Assembly: GCF_964253035.1 (NCBI RefSeq)
Contig: NZ_CAXUQL020000001.1
Span: 6,758,001 to 6,822,000 of the forward strand
Direction of reading: 5' to 3'
Length of the DNA stretch: 64,000 bases
From: Pseudorhodoferax sp032153935
GTDB lineage: Bacteria; Pseudomonadota; Gammaproteobacteria; Burkholderiales; Burkholderiaceae_C
Below the pieces are notes generated by a model. It made no database searches and had not been told where the DNA came from. It saw nothing but the letters and a program-made list of their open reading frames with translations. Positions 38,358-47,107 of the stretch are shown here, one piece after another (position 1 is the stretch's first letter; each line of letters opens with the position of its first letter). The position numbers and the translations under genes are program-made.

Positions 38358-40175
38358 ATGAATTCCCCCGCGTCCGAGCCGACCGACCACAAACAAAGCA
38401 ATTTCCTGCGCCAGATCATCGAGAACGACCTGGCCCAGGGCACCTATGCCAGCCGCCACTGGGGCGGCAGCCCCGGCGATGCCGCCCACCATGCCCAGGG
38501 ACCGAGCGATCCGGCCCGCGTGCGCCTGCGCTTTCCGCCCGAGCCCAACGGCTACCTGCACGTGGGCCACGCCAAGAGCATCTGCCTGAACTTCGGGCTG
38601 GCGCGCGACTACGGCGGCGTCTGCCATCTGCGCTTCGACGACACCAACCCCGAGAAAGAGGACGAGGAGTACGTGCGCAGCATCGTCGACAGCGTGCGCT
38701 GGCTCGGCTTCAACTGGGAGTCCGGCGGCGCCAGCCACCTCTACCAGGCCAGCGACTACTTCGACTTCATGTACCGCGCGGCCGAGTACTTGATCGAGGC
38801 AGGCCACGCCTACGTCGACGAACAGACGCCCGAGGAAATGCGCGCCAACCGTGGCGACTTCGGCAAGCCCGGCGTGGACAGCCCGTTCCGCAGCCGCACG
38901 CCCGCCGAGAACCTGGCCCGTTTCCGCGCCATGCGCGACGGCCAGCTGGCCGATGGCGCCGCCGTGCTGCGCGCCAAGATCGACATGGCCAGCCCCAACA
39001 TCAACATGCGCGACCCGGCGATCTACCGCATCCGCCGCGCCACGCACCACAACACGGGCGACCGCTGGTGCATCTACCCGATGTACACCTACGCGCACCC
39101 GATCGAGGACGCGCTGGAGCAGATCACGCACAGCATCTGCACGCTGGAGTTCGAAGACCAGCGCCCGTTCTACGACTGGCTGCTCGAACGCCTGGCCGAA
39201 GGCGGCCTGCTGTCGGCCCCGCCGCCGCGGCAGTACGAGTTCGCGCGGCTGAACCTCACCTACGTGATCACCAGCAAGCGCAAGCTCGCCCAGCTCGTCA
39301 ACGAGCAGCGCGTGAGCGGCTGGGACGACCCGCGCATGCCCACCATCGTGGGCCTGCGCCGGCGCGGCTACACGGCCGAGGCCATCCAGCTCTTCGCCGA
39401 GCGCATCGGCGTGACCAAGAGCGACAGCTGGATCGACTACAGCACGCTGGAAGGCTCGCTGCGCGACACGCTGGACGCCACGGCCAAGCGCGCCATGGCC
39501 GTGCTCGACCCGGTCAAGCTGGTCATCACCAACTGGGACGCGCTGCACGGCGCCGGCACGTTGGACGATTGCAGCGCGCCGATCAACCCTCACGCGCCCG
39601 AACAGGGTCGGCGCAGCTTCCAGTTCGGCAAGGAACTGTGGATCGAGCGCAGCGACTACGAGGAAACGCCGCCCAAGGGCTTCCACCGCCTGTACCCGCC
39701 GCAGATCGCGGCCGACGGCACGGCCAAGCCCGGCAACCGCGTGCGCCTCAAGTACGGCCACGTGGTGCAGTGCACAGGCGCCGTGCGCGATGCCGAAGGC
39801 CGCATCACCGAGGTGCATGCCGAACTGGTGCCCGACACCAAGAGCGGCACGCCGGGCGCCGACGCCATCAAGGTCAAGGGCGTGATCACCTGGGTCGGCG
39901 TGCACGACGCCGTGCCGGCCGAGGTGCGGCTGTACGAGCGTCTGTTCAACGACGCCCACCCCGACGCGGGTGGGAAGAACTTCCTGGACAGCCTGAACCC
40001 GGACAGCCTGCGCACCGTGCAGGCCTACCTGGAGCCCTCGCTGGCCAGCGCCGGCGTGGACGACCGCTTCCAGTTCGAGCGCCATGGCTACTTCGTGGCC
40101 GACCGGCGCGACCACCATCCCGACAAGCCGGTGTTCAACCGCACCACGGGCCTGAAGGACAGCTGGGGCAAGTAA
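38358..40175 (+). CDS. glnS: Glutaminyl-tRNA synthetase
   Basis: Class I aminoacyl-tRNA synthetase charging tRNA-Gln, 605 residues. The HIGH-type motif is FPPEPNGYLHVGHAKSICLN and the KMSKS-type loop is VITSKRKLAQLV. The catalytic domain contains LRFDDTNPEKEDEEYV and DNRWCIYPMY-like sequence (GDRWCIYPMYTYAHPIED). The C-terminal anticodon-binding beta barrels run from about residue 380. It is slightly longer than the E. coli enzyme, with an N-terminal extension of about 20 residues. A GC-rich hairpin without a T run follows the stop. Confidence 0.97.
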   Translation: MNSPASEPTDHKQSNFLRQIIENDLAQGTYASRHWGGSPGDAAHHAQGPSDPARVRLRFPPEPNGYLHVGHAKSICLNFGLARDYGGVCHLRFDDTNPEKEDEEYVRSIVDSVRWLGFNWESGGASHLYQASDYFDFMYRAAEYLIEAGHAYVDEQTPEEMRANRGDFGKPGVDSPFRSRTPAENLARFRAMRDGQLADGAAVLRAKIDMASPNINMRDPAIYRIRRATHHNTGDRWCIYPMYTYAHPIEDALEQITHSICTLEFEDQRPFYDWLLERLAEGGLLSAPPPRQYEFARLNLTYVITSKRKLAQLVNEQRVSGWDDPRMPTIVGLRRRGYTAEAIQLFAERIGVTKSDSWIDYSTLEGSLRDTLDATAKRAMAVLDPVKLVITNWDALHGAGTLDDCSAPINPHAPEQGRRSFQFGKELWIERSDYEETPPKGFHRLYPPQIAADGTAKPGNRVRLKYGHVVQCTGAVRDAEGRITEVHAELVPDTKSGTPGADAIKVKGVITWVGVHDAVPAEVRLYERLFNDAHPDAGGKNFLDSLNPDSLRTVQAYLEPSLASAGVDDRFQFERHGYFVADRRDHHPDKPVFNRTTGLKDSWGK

Positions 40176-40193
40176 GCCCTCCACACCGGCGCC

Positions 40194-40237
40194 GCGCACG
40201 GCGCCATACGCCATTCGGCGCATGGGGCGCCGTGCGC
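40194..40237 (+). terminator. Large hairpin downstream of glnS
   Basis: Arms GCGCACGGCGCC and GGCGCCGTGCGC pair perfectly over 12 bp, and the inner bases can extend the stem. No T run follows, so termination would be imperfect or Rho-assisted. Confidence 0.6.
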
Positions 40238-40253
40238 CCGCCTGCGATACTTG

Positions 40254-40278
40254 TAAGAAGAAATCAACAATCTTCTTA
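40254..40278. promoter_or_regulatory. Inverted repeat with NikR-like geometry before the metal import operon
   Basis: TAAGAAG and CTTCTTA are separated by 11 bases. It ends 14 bases before the receptor ATG at 40293. The 7-N11-7 layout is the one described for some NikR operators; the base sequence itself is not the known consensus. Confidence 0.5.
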
Positions 40279-40292
40279 TGAGGGAGTTCCGC

Positions 40293-42374
40293 ATGCATGC
40301 GACACGGTGGTGGAGCGGCCTGGCCGCCGCGGTTCTGGCAACGTCGACCCAGGCGCAGCAGCCCGGCGCGGCACTGCAGGATGTGACGATCAAGGGCCAG
40401 GCCCTGGCCGAGAGCGCCGACCAGCCCTACAGCGTGCAGAGCTTCACGCAGCAGGAGATCCGCGAACGCCAGATCAGCCAGCCCGAGCAGCTGTTCCGTG
40501 AAGTCCCCGGCATGGAGGTGCGTGGCCTGGGCTACGGCGGCGTGGCCAACTCCTTCGTCCTGCGCGGTTTCTCGGGCGGCGGGCATGGCGGCGACATCGG
40601 CTTCGTCATCGACGGCATCCCGCTCAACGAGGCCTCCAGCCACGCCGACGGCTACGCCGACCTGAATGTGCTGGTGCCGCTGGAGCTGGCCAACATGCGC
40701 GTGTTCAAGGGTCCGGTATCGGCCCTGTACGGCAACTTCAACCGCGCCGGCGTGGTGGCGCTGGAATCGCGCAAGGGCGGCAGCTACCGCGAGGCCGACC
40801 TGCGCCTGGGCAGCTACGGCACGGTGGACCTGCAGGCCGCGGCCGGCGGGCAGGTCGGCGGCGCCCGCGTCAACGCAGCGGCCCAGGTCTACCGTACCGA
40901 CAGCTACCGCCAGCAGTCCGGCAACGAACGCGCCACCGTGGCGCTGCGCGCGGCCTTCGACCTCACCAGCGCTACCGAACTGGCCCTGTCCACCCGCCTG
41001 CACAAGGCCGATGCCGACACCGCCTCGGTCATCACCCAGGACCAATACGACAGCCGCGGCCGCTTCTACGACAAGAACCCGAACGTCATGAACGACGCCT
41101 CGGACAAGAACTACGGCACGCTGCGCGCCGACCTCTCGCACCGCATCTCGCCAGACCTGAAGCTGCTGGGCTTCGTCTACGGCACCAAACAGGACTTCTG
41201 GCGCTCGTTCACGCGGCTGACCAATGCCACCACCTGGCAGCAGCGCCGCGAGAGCTACGACCGCGACGTGCTGGGCTACGGCCTGAACCTGAACGCCAGC
41301 CAGCGCTGGCTGGACCGCCCCGTGCAGTGGGTAGCCGGCGCGGAGCACTACGCCGAAGACACGCACTACCGCTACCTGGACGCGTTGAACAACAACCAGA
41401 CCACCGCCGCCACGACCACCGCCGGCGTGAACGGCGGCAGCGGCACGCTGGACCGCATGCTCAAGACCCGCACCGATGCCGTCTTCGCGCAGGGAGAATG
41501 GGCACTGCACCCGCTGCTGCGGCCCAGCCTGGGCCTGCGCCACGACCGCATCTCCGGCGGCTGCGCGCGCCGCGGCCAGGAGACGCGCACGGGCGCCAGC
41601 GCCCAGTGTGGCGACATGCAGGACTTCTCCGTCAACACGCCCAAGTTCGGTCTGCGCTCGACTTGGCTGCCCGGCGTGCTGGAAGCGCGCGCCAGCATCG
41701 CCGAAGGCTATGCGCTGCCCAGCGACGCGGCCAAGTTCACGGCCGGCCTGGCGGTGCAACCCACCACCTTCCGCCAGACCGAGCTGGGCCTGGCCTTCAC
41801 GCCCGGCGCCGACTGGCTGATCGACCTGGCCTGGTTCCGCACCAACAGCCGGGACGAGGTGGCGCTGGTCGATGCCTCCTCGCTGACCTACGCCAACATC
41901 GGCCGCACGCGGCGCGAAGGCCTGGAGGCCGAAGTGCGCTGGATGCCCGGTGGCCTGTGGGAGCTGTCCGCCGCGCTCTCGCACACGCGCACCCGCGTGG
42001 TGGAGAGCCTGCCCGGCACGCCCTGGCTGGTCGGCTCGGCCATCACCGGCGTGCCGCGCAACCTGGCCACGCTCGTGGCCACGCTGCGCCCCATGGCCGG
42101 CGTCACGCTGACGGCCACCGGACGGGCCGTCGGCCGCTATGCGATCAACCAGCCCAGCGCCACCAGCGCGGCCACGACCTACGGCGGTTACCGCACGCTG
42201 GACCTGATGGCCAGCTACGACGTGCGCGGCGCGAACAGGCAGCGCTGGTTCGTGCAGCTGACCAACGTGACCGACCGCCGCTACGCCACCTCGGCCGGCA
42301 TCACGGGCGGCACGCCCACCTACAACCCGGGCGCACCGCGGCTGGTCACGCTCGGCACCTCCCTCAGCTTCTGA
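40293..42374 (+). CDS. TonB-dependent outer-membrane receptor (putative nickel/cobalt uptake)
   Basis: Protein of 693 residues: signal peptide (ending STQAQ), TonB-box-like DVTIKG, a plug domain (about 40-150, with GMEVRGLGYGGVANSFVLRG and GPVSALYGNFNRAG) and a 22-strand barrel ending in LGTSLSF. It should move a scarce substrate across the outer membrane with TonB energy. Its operon partners are DUF4198 proteins and an ECF metal transporter, so a nickel or cobalt complex is the likely cargo (inference). ATG 40293 is chosen over 40278 because GAGGGAG precedes it at the right distance. Confidence 0.88.
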   Translation: MHATRWWSGLAAAVLATSTQAQQPGAALQDVTIKGQALAESADQPYSVQSFTQQEIRERQISQPEQLFREVPGMEVRGLGYGGVANSFVLRGFSGGGHGGDIGFVIDGIPLNEASSHADGYADLNVLVPLELANMRVFKGPVSALYGNFNRAGVVALESRKGGSYREADLRLGSYGTVDLQAAAGGQVGGARVNAAAQVYRTDSYRQQSGNERATVALRAAFDLTSATELALSTRLHKADADTASVITQDQYDSRGRFYDKNPNVMNDASDKNYGTLRADLSHRISPDLKLLGFVYGTKQDFWRSFTRLTNATTWQQRRESYDRDVLGYGLNLNASQRWLDRPVQWVAGAEHYAEDTHYRYLDALNNNQTTAATTTAGVNGGSGTLDRMLKTRTDAVFAQGEWALHPLLRPSLGLRHDRISGGCARRGQETRTGASAQCGDMQDFSVNTPKFGLRSTWLPGVLEARASIAEGYALPSDAAKFTAGLAVQPTTFRQTELGLAFTPGADWLIDLAWFRTNSRDEVALVDASSLTYANIGRTRREGLEAEVRWMPGGLWELSAALSHTRTRVVESLPGTPWLVGSAITGVPRNLATLVATLRPMAGVTLTATGRAVGRYAINQPSATSAATTYGGYRTLDLMASYDVRGANRQRWFVQLTNVTDRRYATSAGITGGTPTYNPGAPRLVTLGTSLSF

Positions 42375-42378
42375 AAGA

Positions 42379-43077
42379 ATGAGCCGTATGAACAATTTCT
42401 CCTACCGCCGCGTTGGCGCCCTGCTGCTGGCCCTGCTCGGCACGGCCGCGCAGGCGCACGATGCCTGGATCGAGCCGGCCACGGGCGGCTTCACGGTGGT
42501 GTTCGGCCACGAGGGCAAGCTGGAAGCGGCCCTGCCCAGCAAGGTGCTCAAGGCCCAGGCGGTCGATGGCGCCGGCCGGGCGCTGCCGCTCAAGCTGGAC
42601 GGGCTGCAGGTGGCCGTGGACGGCAAGCCCTCGCTGCTGCTGCTGCACTACGACAACGGCTTCTGGTCGCGCACGCCCGAGGGCAGCAGGAGCGGGCCGA
42701 AGAACGAGGTGCCCGGCGCCAGCTCGGCCTCGCACGCGCTCAAGTACGGCAAGACCGTGCAGGTCTGGGACGCTCAGGCCAGCCGTGTGCAGGGCCTGCC
42801 CGTGGAGATCGTGCCGCAGTCGGCGCAGGCGCCCGTTGCCGGCACGCAGCTGCCCGTGCAGGTGCTGTGGGACGGCCAGCCGCTGGCCGGCGCCACGCTG
42901 TCCTGGCACGAAGCCGGACAGGACAGGGACACCAAGGCCGATGCCCAGGGCCGCGCGCTGCTGCCGGTCGCCAAGGGCCGGCAGATGTTCAGCGTGAGCG
43001 CGCGCCGCCCGATCGCAGGCGACGCGCGCGCCGACACCCTGTCGGTCTCCAGCGCACTGGTGTTCGAGGCCCGCTGA
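42379..43077 (+). CDS. DUF4198-family periplasmic protein (NikK-like)
   Basis: Protein of 232 residues with a signal peptide (ending GTAAQA) and mature start HDAWIEPATGGFTVVFGHEGK. It has the DUF4198 immunoglobulin-like fold pattern; the family was once misnamed NikM. An HDxW-type motif directly after the signal peptide could give a metal-binding N terminus by analogy with other periplasmic metal proteins (inference). The gene begins five bases after the receptor stop and stands before a NikL-like gene and the ECF transporter. An alternative ATG nine bases downstream is possible. Confidence 0.78.
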   Translation: MSRMNNFSYRRVGALLLALLGTAAQAHDAWIEPATGGFTVVFGHEGKLEAALPSKVLKAQAVDGAGRALPLKLDGLQVAVDGKPSLLLLHYDNGFWSRTPEGSRSGPKNEVPGASSASHALKYGKTVQVWDAQASRVQGLPVEIVPQSAQAPVAGTQLPVQVLWDGQPLAGATLSWHEAGQDRDTKADAQGRALLPVAKGRQMFSVSARRPIAGDARADTLSVSSALVFEAR

Positions 43078-43079
43078 AC

Positions 43080-43538
43080 ATGCGCGCCGCCCGTGCCCTC
43101 GCCTTCGCGCTCGCGGCCTGGGCCGGCACGGCCGCGGCCTGGGCGCACGCGGTGCGGCACGAGGTCGCGGTGGGCGAGGCGGTGGTCGTGGTGCTGCACT
43201 ACACCGACGGCGAACCCTTCGCGTTCGAACGCTACGAACTGTTCCGCGGCCAGGGCAGCGAGCCCGTGCAGACCGGCCGCACCGACCAGCAGGGCCGCCT
43301 GGTGCTGCTGCCCGGCGCCGGCGGCGCGGCCGAAGGCTGGCGCCTGCGCGCCTACTCGGCCGACGGGCACGGCATCGAGACCGCGCTGGACTTCGCGGCG
43401 CACGACGGCGCAGCCCCCACCAGCGCCAAGGCGTCCGCGCCGGCCGACCCGGGCTGGGCGCGCGCGGCCCTCGGCGTGTGCCTGATCCTCGGCATGGGTG
43501 CGCTGGGTCAGCGCCTGCTGCGCAAGAAGCCCGCCTGA
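43080..43538 (+). CDS. Periplasmic/anchored NikL-like protein
   Basis: Protein of 152 residues: signal peptide (mature start near HAVRHEV), a small beta domain (about 25-105, with LHYTDGEPFAFERYELFRG), and a C-terminal membrane helix (about 125-145) followed by RKKPA. This layout matches the NikL-type accessory described for nickel ECF transporters. The mature N terminus again begins with His (AHAVRH), a feature of metal-binding periplasmic proteins. It begins two bases after the DUF4198 gene, and its stop overlaps the NikM start. Confidence 0.65.
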   Translation: MRAARALAFALAAWAGTAAAWAHAVRHEVAVGEAVVVVLHYTDGEPFAFERYELFRGQGSEPVQTGRTDQQGRLVLLPGAGGAAEGWRLRAYSADGHGIETALDFAAHDGAAPTSAKASAPADPGWARAALGVCLILGMGALGQRLLRKKPA

Positions 43539-44182
43539 TGCACATCCCCGACGGTTTCCTGTCGCCGCAGACCTACCTGCCGGCCTATGCCGTGGCGGCG
43601 GTGGCCTGGTGGGCCGCCGGCCGCGGCCTGCGCGCGCGGCTGGACGAGGCGCTGGTGCCGCGCCTGGCCGCACTCACGGCCCTGGTCTACGCCATGGGCC
43701 TGGTGATGCTGCCGCTGCCCGGCGGCACCTCGGTGCATGCCGTGGGGGTCGCCCTGCTGGCGCTGCTGTTCGGCGTACGGCTCGCCTTCCTGGCCTACAG
43801 CCTGGTGCTGCTGCTGCAGTCGCTGCTGTTCGGCGCCGGCGGCATCACGGCCCTGCCCGTCAACGCGCTGGCCATCGGCGGCGCGGGCGCGCTGGTCGCG
43901 CTCGCGGTGTTCCGCGCGCTGCGCGGCTGGCACGAAGACGCCGCCGTGCTGCTGGCCACCTGGTGCGCCGTGATGGCCTCGGCCGCGCTGGTGGCGCTGG
44001 TGCTGGGCCTGCAGCCCTGGATGGCGCACCGCGCCGACGGCACGGCGCAGTTCTTCCCGTTCGGCCCCGCCGTGGTCCTGCCGGCCATCCTCGCGCCGCA
44101 CGCGCTGCTGGGCCTGGCCGAGGCCGCGCTGACGCTGCTGGTCTGGCGCGCCGCCAGGGCGCGGCGCTGGCAGTTCACATGA
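43538..44182 (+). CDS. ECF transporter substrate-binding membrane component (NikM/CbiM)
   Basis: Protein of 214 residues with about six membrane helices. It begins MHIPDGFLSPQTYL; the N-terminal Met-His-Ile-Pro-Asp-Gly is the hallmark of CbiM/NikM, where the freed N terminus and His2 coordinate the metal ion. Further typical pieces are GTSVHAVGVALLALLFG and LLFGAGGITALPVNALAIGG. This S component sets specificity for Ni2+ or Co2+; I cannot tell which. The ATG overlaps the previous stop, so the position of Met1 is firmly fixed. Confidence 0.92.
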   Translation: MHIPDGFLSPQTYLPAYAVAAVAWWAAGRGLRARLDEALVPRLAALTALVYAMGLVMLPLPGGTSVHAVGVALLALLFGVRLAFLAYSLVLLLQSLLFGAGGITALPVNALAIGGAGALVALAVFRALRGWHEDAAVLLATWCAVMASAALVALVLGLQPWMAHRADGTAQFFPFGPAVVLPAILAPHALLGLAEAALTLLVWRAARARRWQFT

Positions 44183-44739
44183 CGCCGACCCGCTGGCTCG
44201 CGGCCTACCTGCTGGCCGTGCTGGGCCTGGGTCTGGTGCACGACGGCCGGGCCCTGGCCGCCGGCCTGCTGCTCGCGCTCTGGCTGGCCGGCCCGCAACG
44301 CTGGCGCCTGCTGCGCCGCAGCCTGCTGGCGGTGCTGGCCTTCAACCTGGCCGTGAGCGGCGGCCTGCTGCTGCAGGCCCTGCTGCAGGGCAGGCCGCTC
44401 GCGCCGCTGGCCGAGCCGCTGCTGGTGCTGAACCTGCGCGTGCTGCTGCTGGTGCTGCTGGGCTTCGTCTTCGTGGCCCGCGTCAACGTGCTGCAGGCCC
44501 TGGCCTTCGCGCCCACGCTGCAGTTCCTGGCCACGCTGGCGGCCGGCCAGGCCCAGGTGTTTGCGCGCCTGGTGCGCGAGCACGGCTTGGCGTTTCGCAG
44601 CCGCACGGCCGGCGCGGGCGGCCTGCGCGCCCGCACGCGGCATGGCGCGGCCACGGCCGGCCATCTGCTGGACCAGGCCGTGGCCGGCGCCCAGGCCTCG
44701 GCCATGGCGGTGCGCGCACGCGGCGGCTTCGATGGTTGA
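44179..44739 (+). CDS. ECF transporter transmembrane T component (CbiQ/NikQ)
   Basis: Protein of 186 residues with four or five hydrophobic helices, then a cytosolic segment. The C terminus has the ATPase-coupling pattern AGAQASAMAVRARGGF, equivalent to the Ala-Arg-Gly box of CbiQ. It is shorter than the usual 220-260 residues, with an abbreviated N-terminal region. It overlaps both neighbours by a few bases (start inside the NikM stop, end over the ATPase start), so the three are translated together. Confidence 0.82.
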   Translation: MTPTRWLAAYLLAVLGLGLVHDGRALAAGLLLALWLAGPQRWRLLRRSLLAVLAFNLAVSGGLLLQALLQGRPLAPLAEPLLVLNLRVLLLVLLGFVFVARVNVLQALAFAPTLQFLATLAAGQAQVFARLVREHGLAFRSRTAGAGGLRARTRHGAATAGHLLDQAVAGAQASAMAVRARGGFDG

Positions 44740-45442
44740 ACTGGAGGGTGCGGCCTTCGGCTGGCCCGATGCCGCGCCGGTCTGGTCCGGCGTTTCGCTG
44801 CGCATCACGCCTGGCGAGAAGCTGGTGCTGCTGGGCGCCAACGGTGGCGGCAAGTCCACGCTGCTGCAACTGCTGGACGCGCTGGTTTTTCCCAGCGCCG
44901 GCAGCTACCGCTACGACGGCGAGGCCGTGACGCCGGCCCGCGCGCGCCGCACCGATTGGGCGCGGCGCTTCCGGCGCGAGGTGGGCCTCTTGTTCCAGCA
45001 CCCCGAGGCCATGCTGTTCAACCCCACGGTGCGCGACGAGATCGGCTACGGCCCGCGCCGCCTGGGCCTGCCCGATGCCGAGGCGCGCATCGCCGACTGG
45101 GCCGCACGGCTGCGCATCGACCACCTGCTGGACAAGCCCCCCTTCCTGCTCTCGGGCGGCGAGAAGCAGCGCCTGGCCCTGGCCTGCGTGCTGGTGATGG
45201 AGCCGCGCCTGCTGCTGCTGGACGAACCCCTGGCCCACCTGGACCCGCGCACCGCGCGCTGGCTGCTGGACTGGCTGGCGCAGAGCCCGGCCACGGTGGT
45301 CACCAGCACGCACCAGCTGGCCAGCGCACCGCAGCTGGGCGCGCGCGCACTGGTGCTGGCCGGCGGCAGGCTGGCCTACGACGGCCCGCTGGCCGGCGCA
45401 CTGGCCGACAAGGCGCTGCTCGTCCAGGCCGACCTCGCCTGA
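44732..45442 (+). CDS. ECF transporter ATPase (CbiO/NikO)
   Basis: ABC ATPase of 236 residues powering the ECF importer. Walker A LLGANGGGKSTLLQLL, the Q-loop LLFQHPEAMLFNPTVRDEIGYG (an ECF-type signature), the ABC motif LLSGGEKQRLALA and Walker B LLLLDEPLAHLD are all present, with a switch His in VTSTHQ. A single ATPase gene implies a homodimer. It ends the metal import operon. Confidence 0.94.
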   Translation: MVELEGAAFGWPDAAPVWSGVSLRITPGEKLVLLGANGGGKSTLLQLLDALVFPSAGSYRYDGEAVTPARARRTDWARRFRREVGLLFQHPEAMLFNPTVRDEIGYGPRRLGLPDAEARIADWAARLRIDHLLDKPPFLLSGGEKQRLALACVLVMEPRLLLLDEPLAHLDPRTARWLLDWLAQSPATVVTSTHQLASAPQLGARALVLAGGRLAYDGPLAGALADKALLVQADLA

Positions 45443-45536
45443 CATCGGGCCGGCCGCGCGCGGCCGCGGCAGCGCCACGCCACTGTCATGGACGGTCAAC
45501 ACAATCGCGCCGCCCTGTACTCCCACGAGGAAACCC

Positions 45537-47078
45537 ATGACCGAACACGACGTGTCCCACGGCCGCCGCAGCATGCTCAAAAGCAGCTCGGCCGCCATCC
45601 TGGCGGCCTTCGGCGGCCCCATCGCCGCGCTGGCCAGCCGCAACGCCGAGGCTGCGCAATGCGTGCCGGCCGTGGCCTCCACGCTGGTCGCCAGCCCCTA
45701 CGGCGCGCTGACGCCCGTCAACGACCAGGTCACCGGCCTGCCGCTGCTGCAGCTGCCGCCGGGCTTCACCTACAAGTCCTACGGCTGGACCAACGACCTC
45801 ATGAGCGATGGCCTACTGACGCCTTCCACGCATGACGGCATGGGCGTGGTGCGTTCGCGCAAGGTCGGCCGCAGCAATGAGATCGTGCTGGTGCGCAACC
45901 ACGAGCGCTCGACCAGTTCCAACCCCGACAACATCCTGGGCGCCGGCCGCGCCCGCGTGGCCAAGCACGACACCGGCGCCACCAACGGCGCCTACCAGGT
46001 CGGCGGCACCACCAACCTGGTGTTCCGCGACGGCAACTTCGTCGAGAGCTACGCCTCCTTCGGCGGTACCTACCGCAACTGCGCGGGCGGCTCGTCGAAC
46101 TGGGGCTCTTGGCTGACCAACGAGGAGATCCGCAGCAACGCCATCAGCAGCGAAGGCAAGAAGCACGGCTACATCTTCGAAGTGCCGGCCGACACCAGCC
46201 TGACCGCGGCCAACCCGCTGCCCATCGTCGGCATGGGCCGCATGGCGCACGAGGCCAGCGCACTCGACCCGGACACGGGCTACTGGTACCTGACCGAGGA
46301 CCAGGGCAACGCGAACACGCTGTACCGCTTCCTGCCGAACAACGTGGACGGCGGCCTCGACTCGCTGCACGCGGGCGGCCGCCTGCAAGGGCTGAAGGTC
46401 CGAGGCGTCATGAACGCCGACATGCGCATGCCCACGCTGTGCCAGGAGTTCGCCATCGAATGGGCCGACATCCCCGACCCCGACATGGACGGCGCCACGC
46501 TGGCCTCCATCGTCGGCAACGTGTCGGCCGCCGGCCCCTACATCCAGGCCTATGCCAATGGCGCGGCGGTGTTCGGTGCCTGCGAGGGCTGCTGGGTCGC
46601 CAACGGCACGGTGTTCTTCACCGACAAGCAGGTCACGTCCAACCCCAACCGCGCCGGCCGCATCTGGGCGCTGGACCTGGCCAGCAACACGCTCAAGGCC
46701 ATCCTGGTCAGCAACGACATCACGGTCGGCAACTCGCCCGACAACCTGTGCGTGAGCCCGCGCGGCGGTGTGCTGTTCAACGAGGACGGCAGCGGCTCCG
46801 GCCTCAATGCGGCGGGCCAGCCCATCTCGGTGCCCGCGCAGCGGCTGATGGCGCTGAACCCCGACGGCACGACCTATGAATTCGCCGCCAACAACTACAA
46901 CTGCACCGCCGCAGAGCTGATGGCGGCCGGCAAGACCAACGGCGTGACCGGCAACCGCCGCAACACCGAATGGTGCGGCTCGGTGTTCAGCCCGGACGGC
47001 CGCGTGCTGTTCGCCAACCTGCAGGGCCCGGGTCTGACCGTGGCCATCACCGGCCCCTGGGCCAAGGGCACGCTGTGA
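45537..47078 (+). CDS. PhoX-family (DUF839) secreted protein, Tat-exported
   Basis: Protein of 513 residues. The N terminus has a twin-arginine motif, HGRRSMLKSSSAAILAAF, so it should be exported folded. The mature part is a beta-propeller of the PhoX/DUF839 type: SWLTNEEIRSN, GYIFEVPADTS, GRMAHEASALDPDTGYWYLT, and SPDNLCVSPRGGVLFNEDG. PhoX enzymes are calcium- and iron-dependent alkaline phosphatases; metal ligands were not checked residue by residue, so activity is only likely. ATG 45537 has GAGGAAA upstream. A PEP-CTERM gene follows 29 bases later. Confidence 0.82.
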   Translation: MTEHDVSHGRRSMLKSSSAAILAAFGGPIAALASRNAEAAQCVPAVASTLVASPYGALTPVNDQVTGLPLLQLPPGFTYKSYGWTNDLMSDGLLTPSTHDGMGVVRSRKVGRSNEIVLVRNHERSTSSNPDNILGAGRARVAKHDTGATNGAYQVGGTTNLVFRDGNFVESYASFGGTYRNCAGGSSNWGSWLTNEEIRSNAISSEGKKHGYIFEVPADTSLTAANPLPIVGMGRMAHEASALDPDTGYWYLTEDQGNANTLYRFLPNNVDGGLDSLHAGGRLQGLKVRGVMNADMRMPTLCQEFAIEWADIPDPDMDGATLASIVGNVSAAGPYIQAYANGAAVFGACEGCWVANGTVFFTDKQVTSNPNRAGRIWALDLASNTLKAILVSNDITVGNSPDNLCVSPRGGVLFNEDGSGSGLNAAGQPISVPAQRLMALNPDGTTYEFAANNYNCTAAELMAAGKTNGVTGNRRNTEWCGSVFSPDGRVLFANLQGPGLTVAITGPWAKGTL

Positions 47079-47107
47079 ACGCCCATCCCCTTCAAGGAAA
47101 GACATCC

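Noticed and set aside
38226..42395. A very long minus-strand open frame (over 1300 codons) antisense to glnS and the TonB receptor gene
   Set aside because: Long antisense frames are common in GC-rich DNA. Both plus-strand genes are certain, and the antisense translation is low-complexity Val/Gly/His/Arg-rich with no motif.
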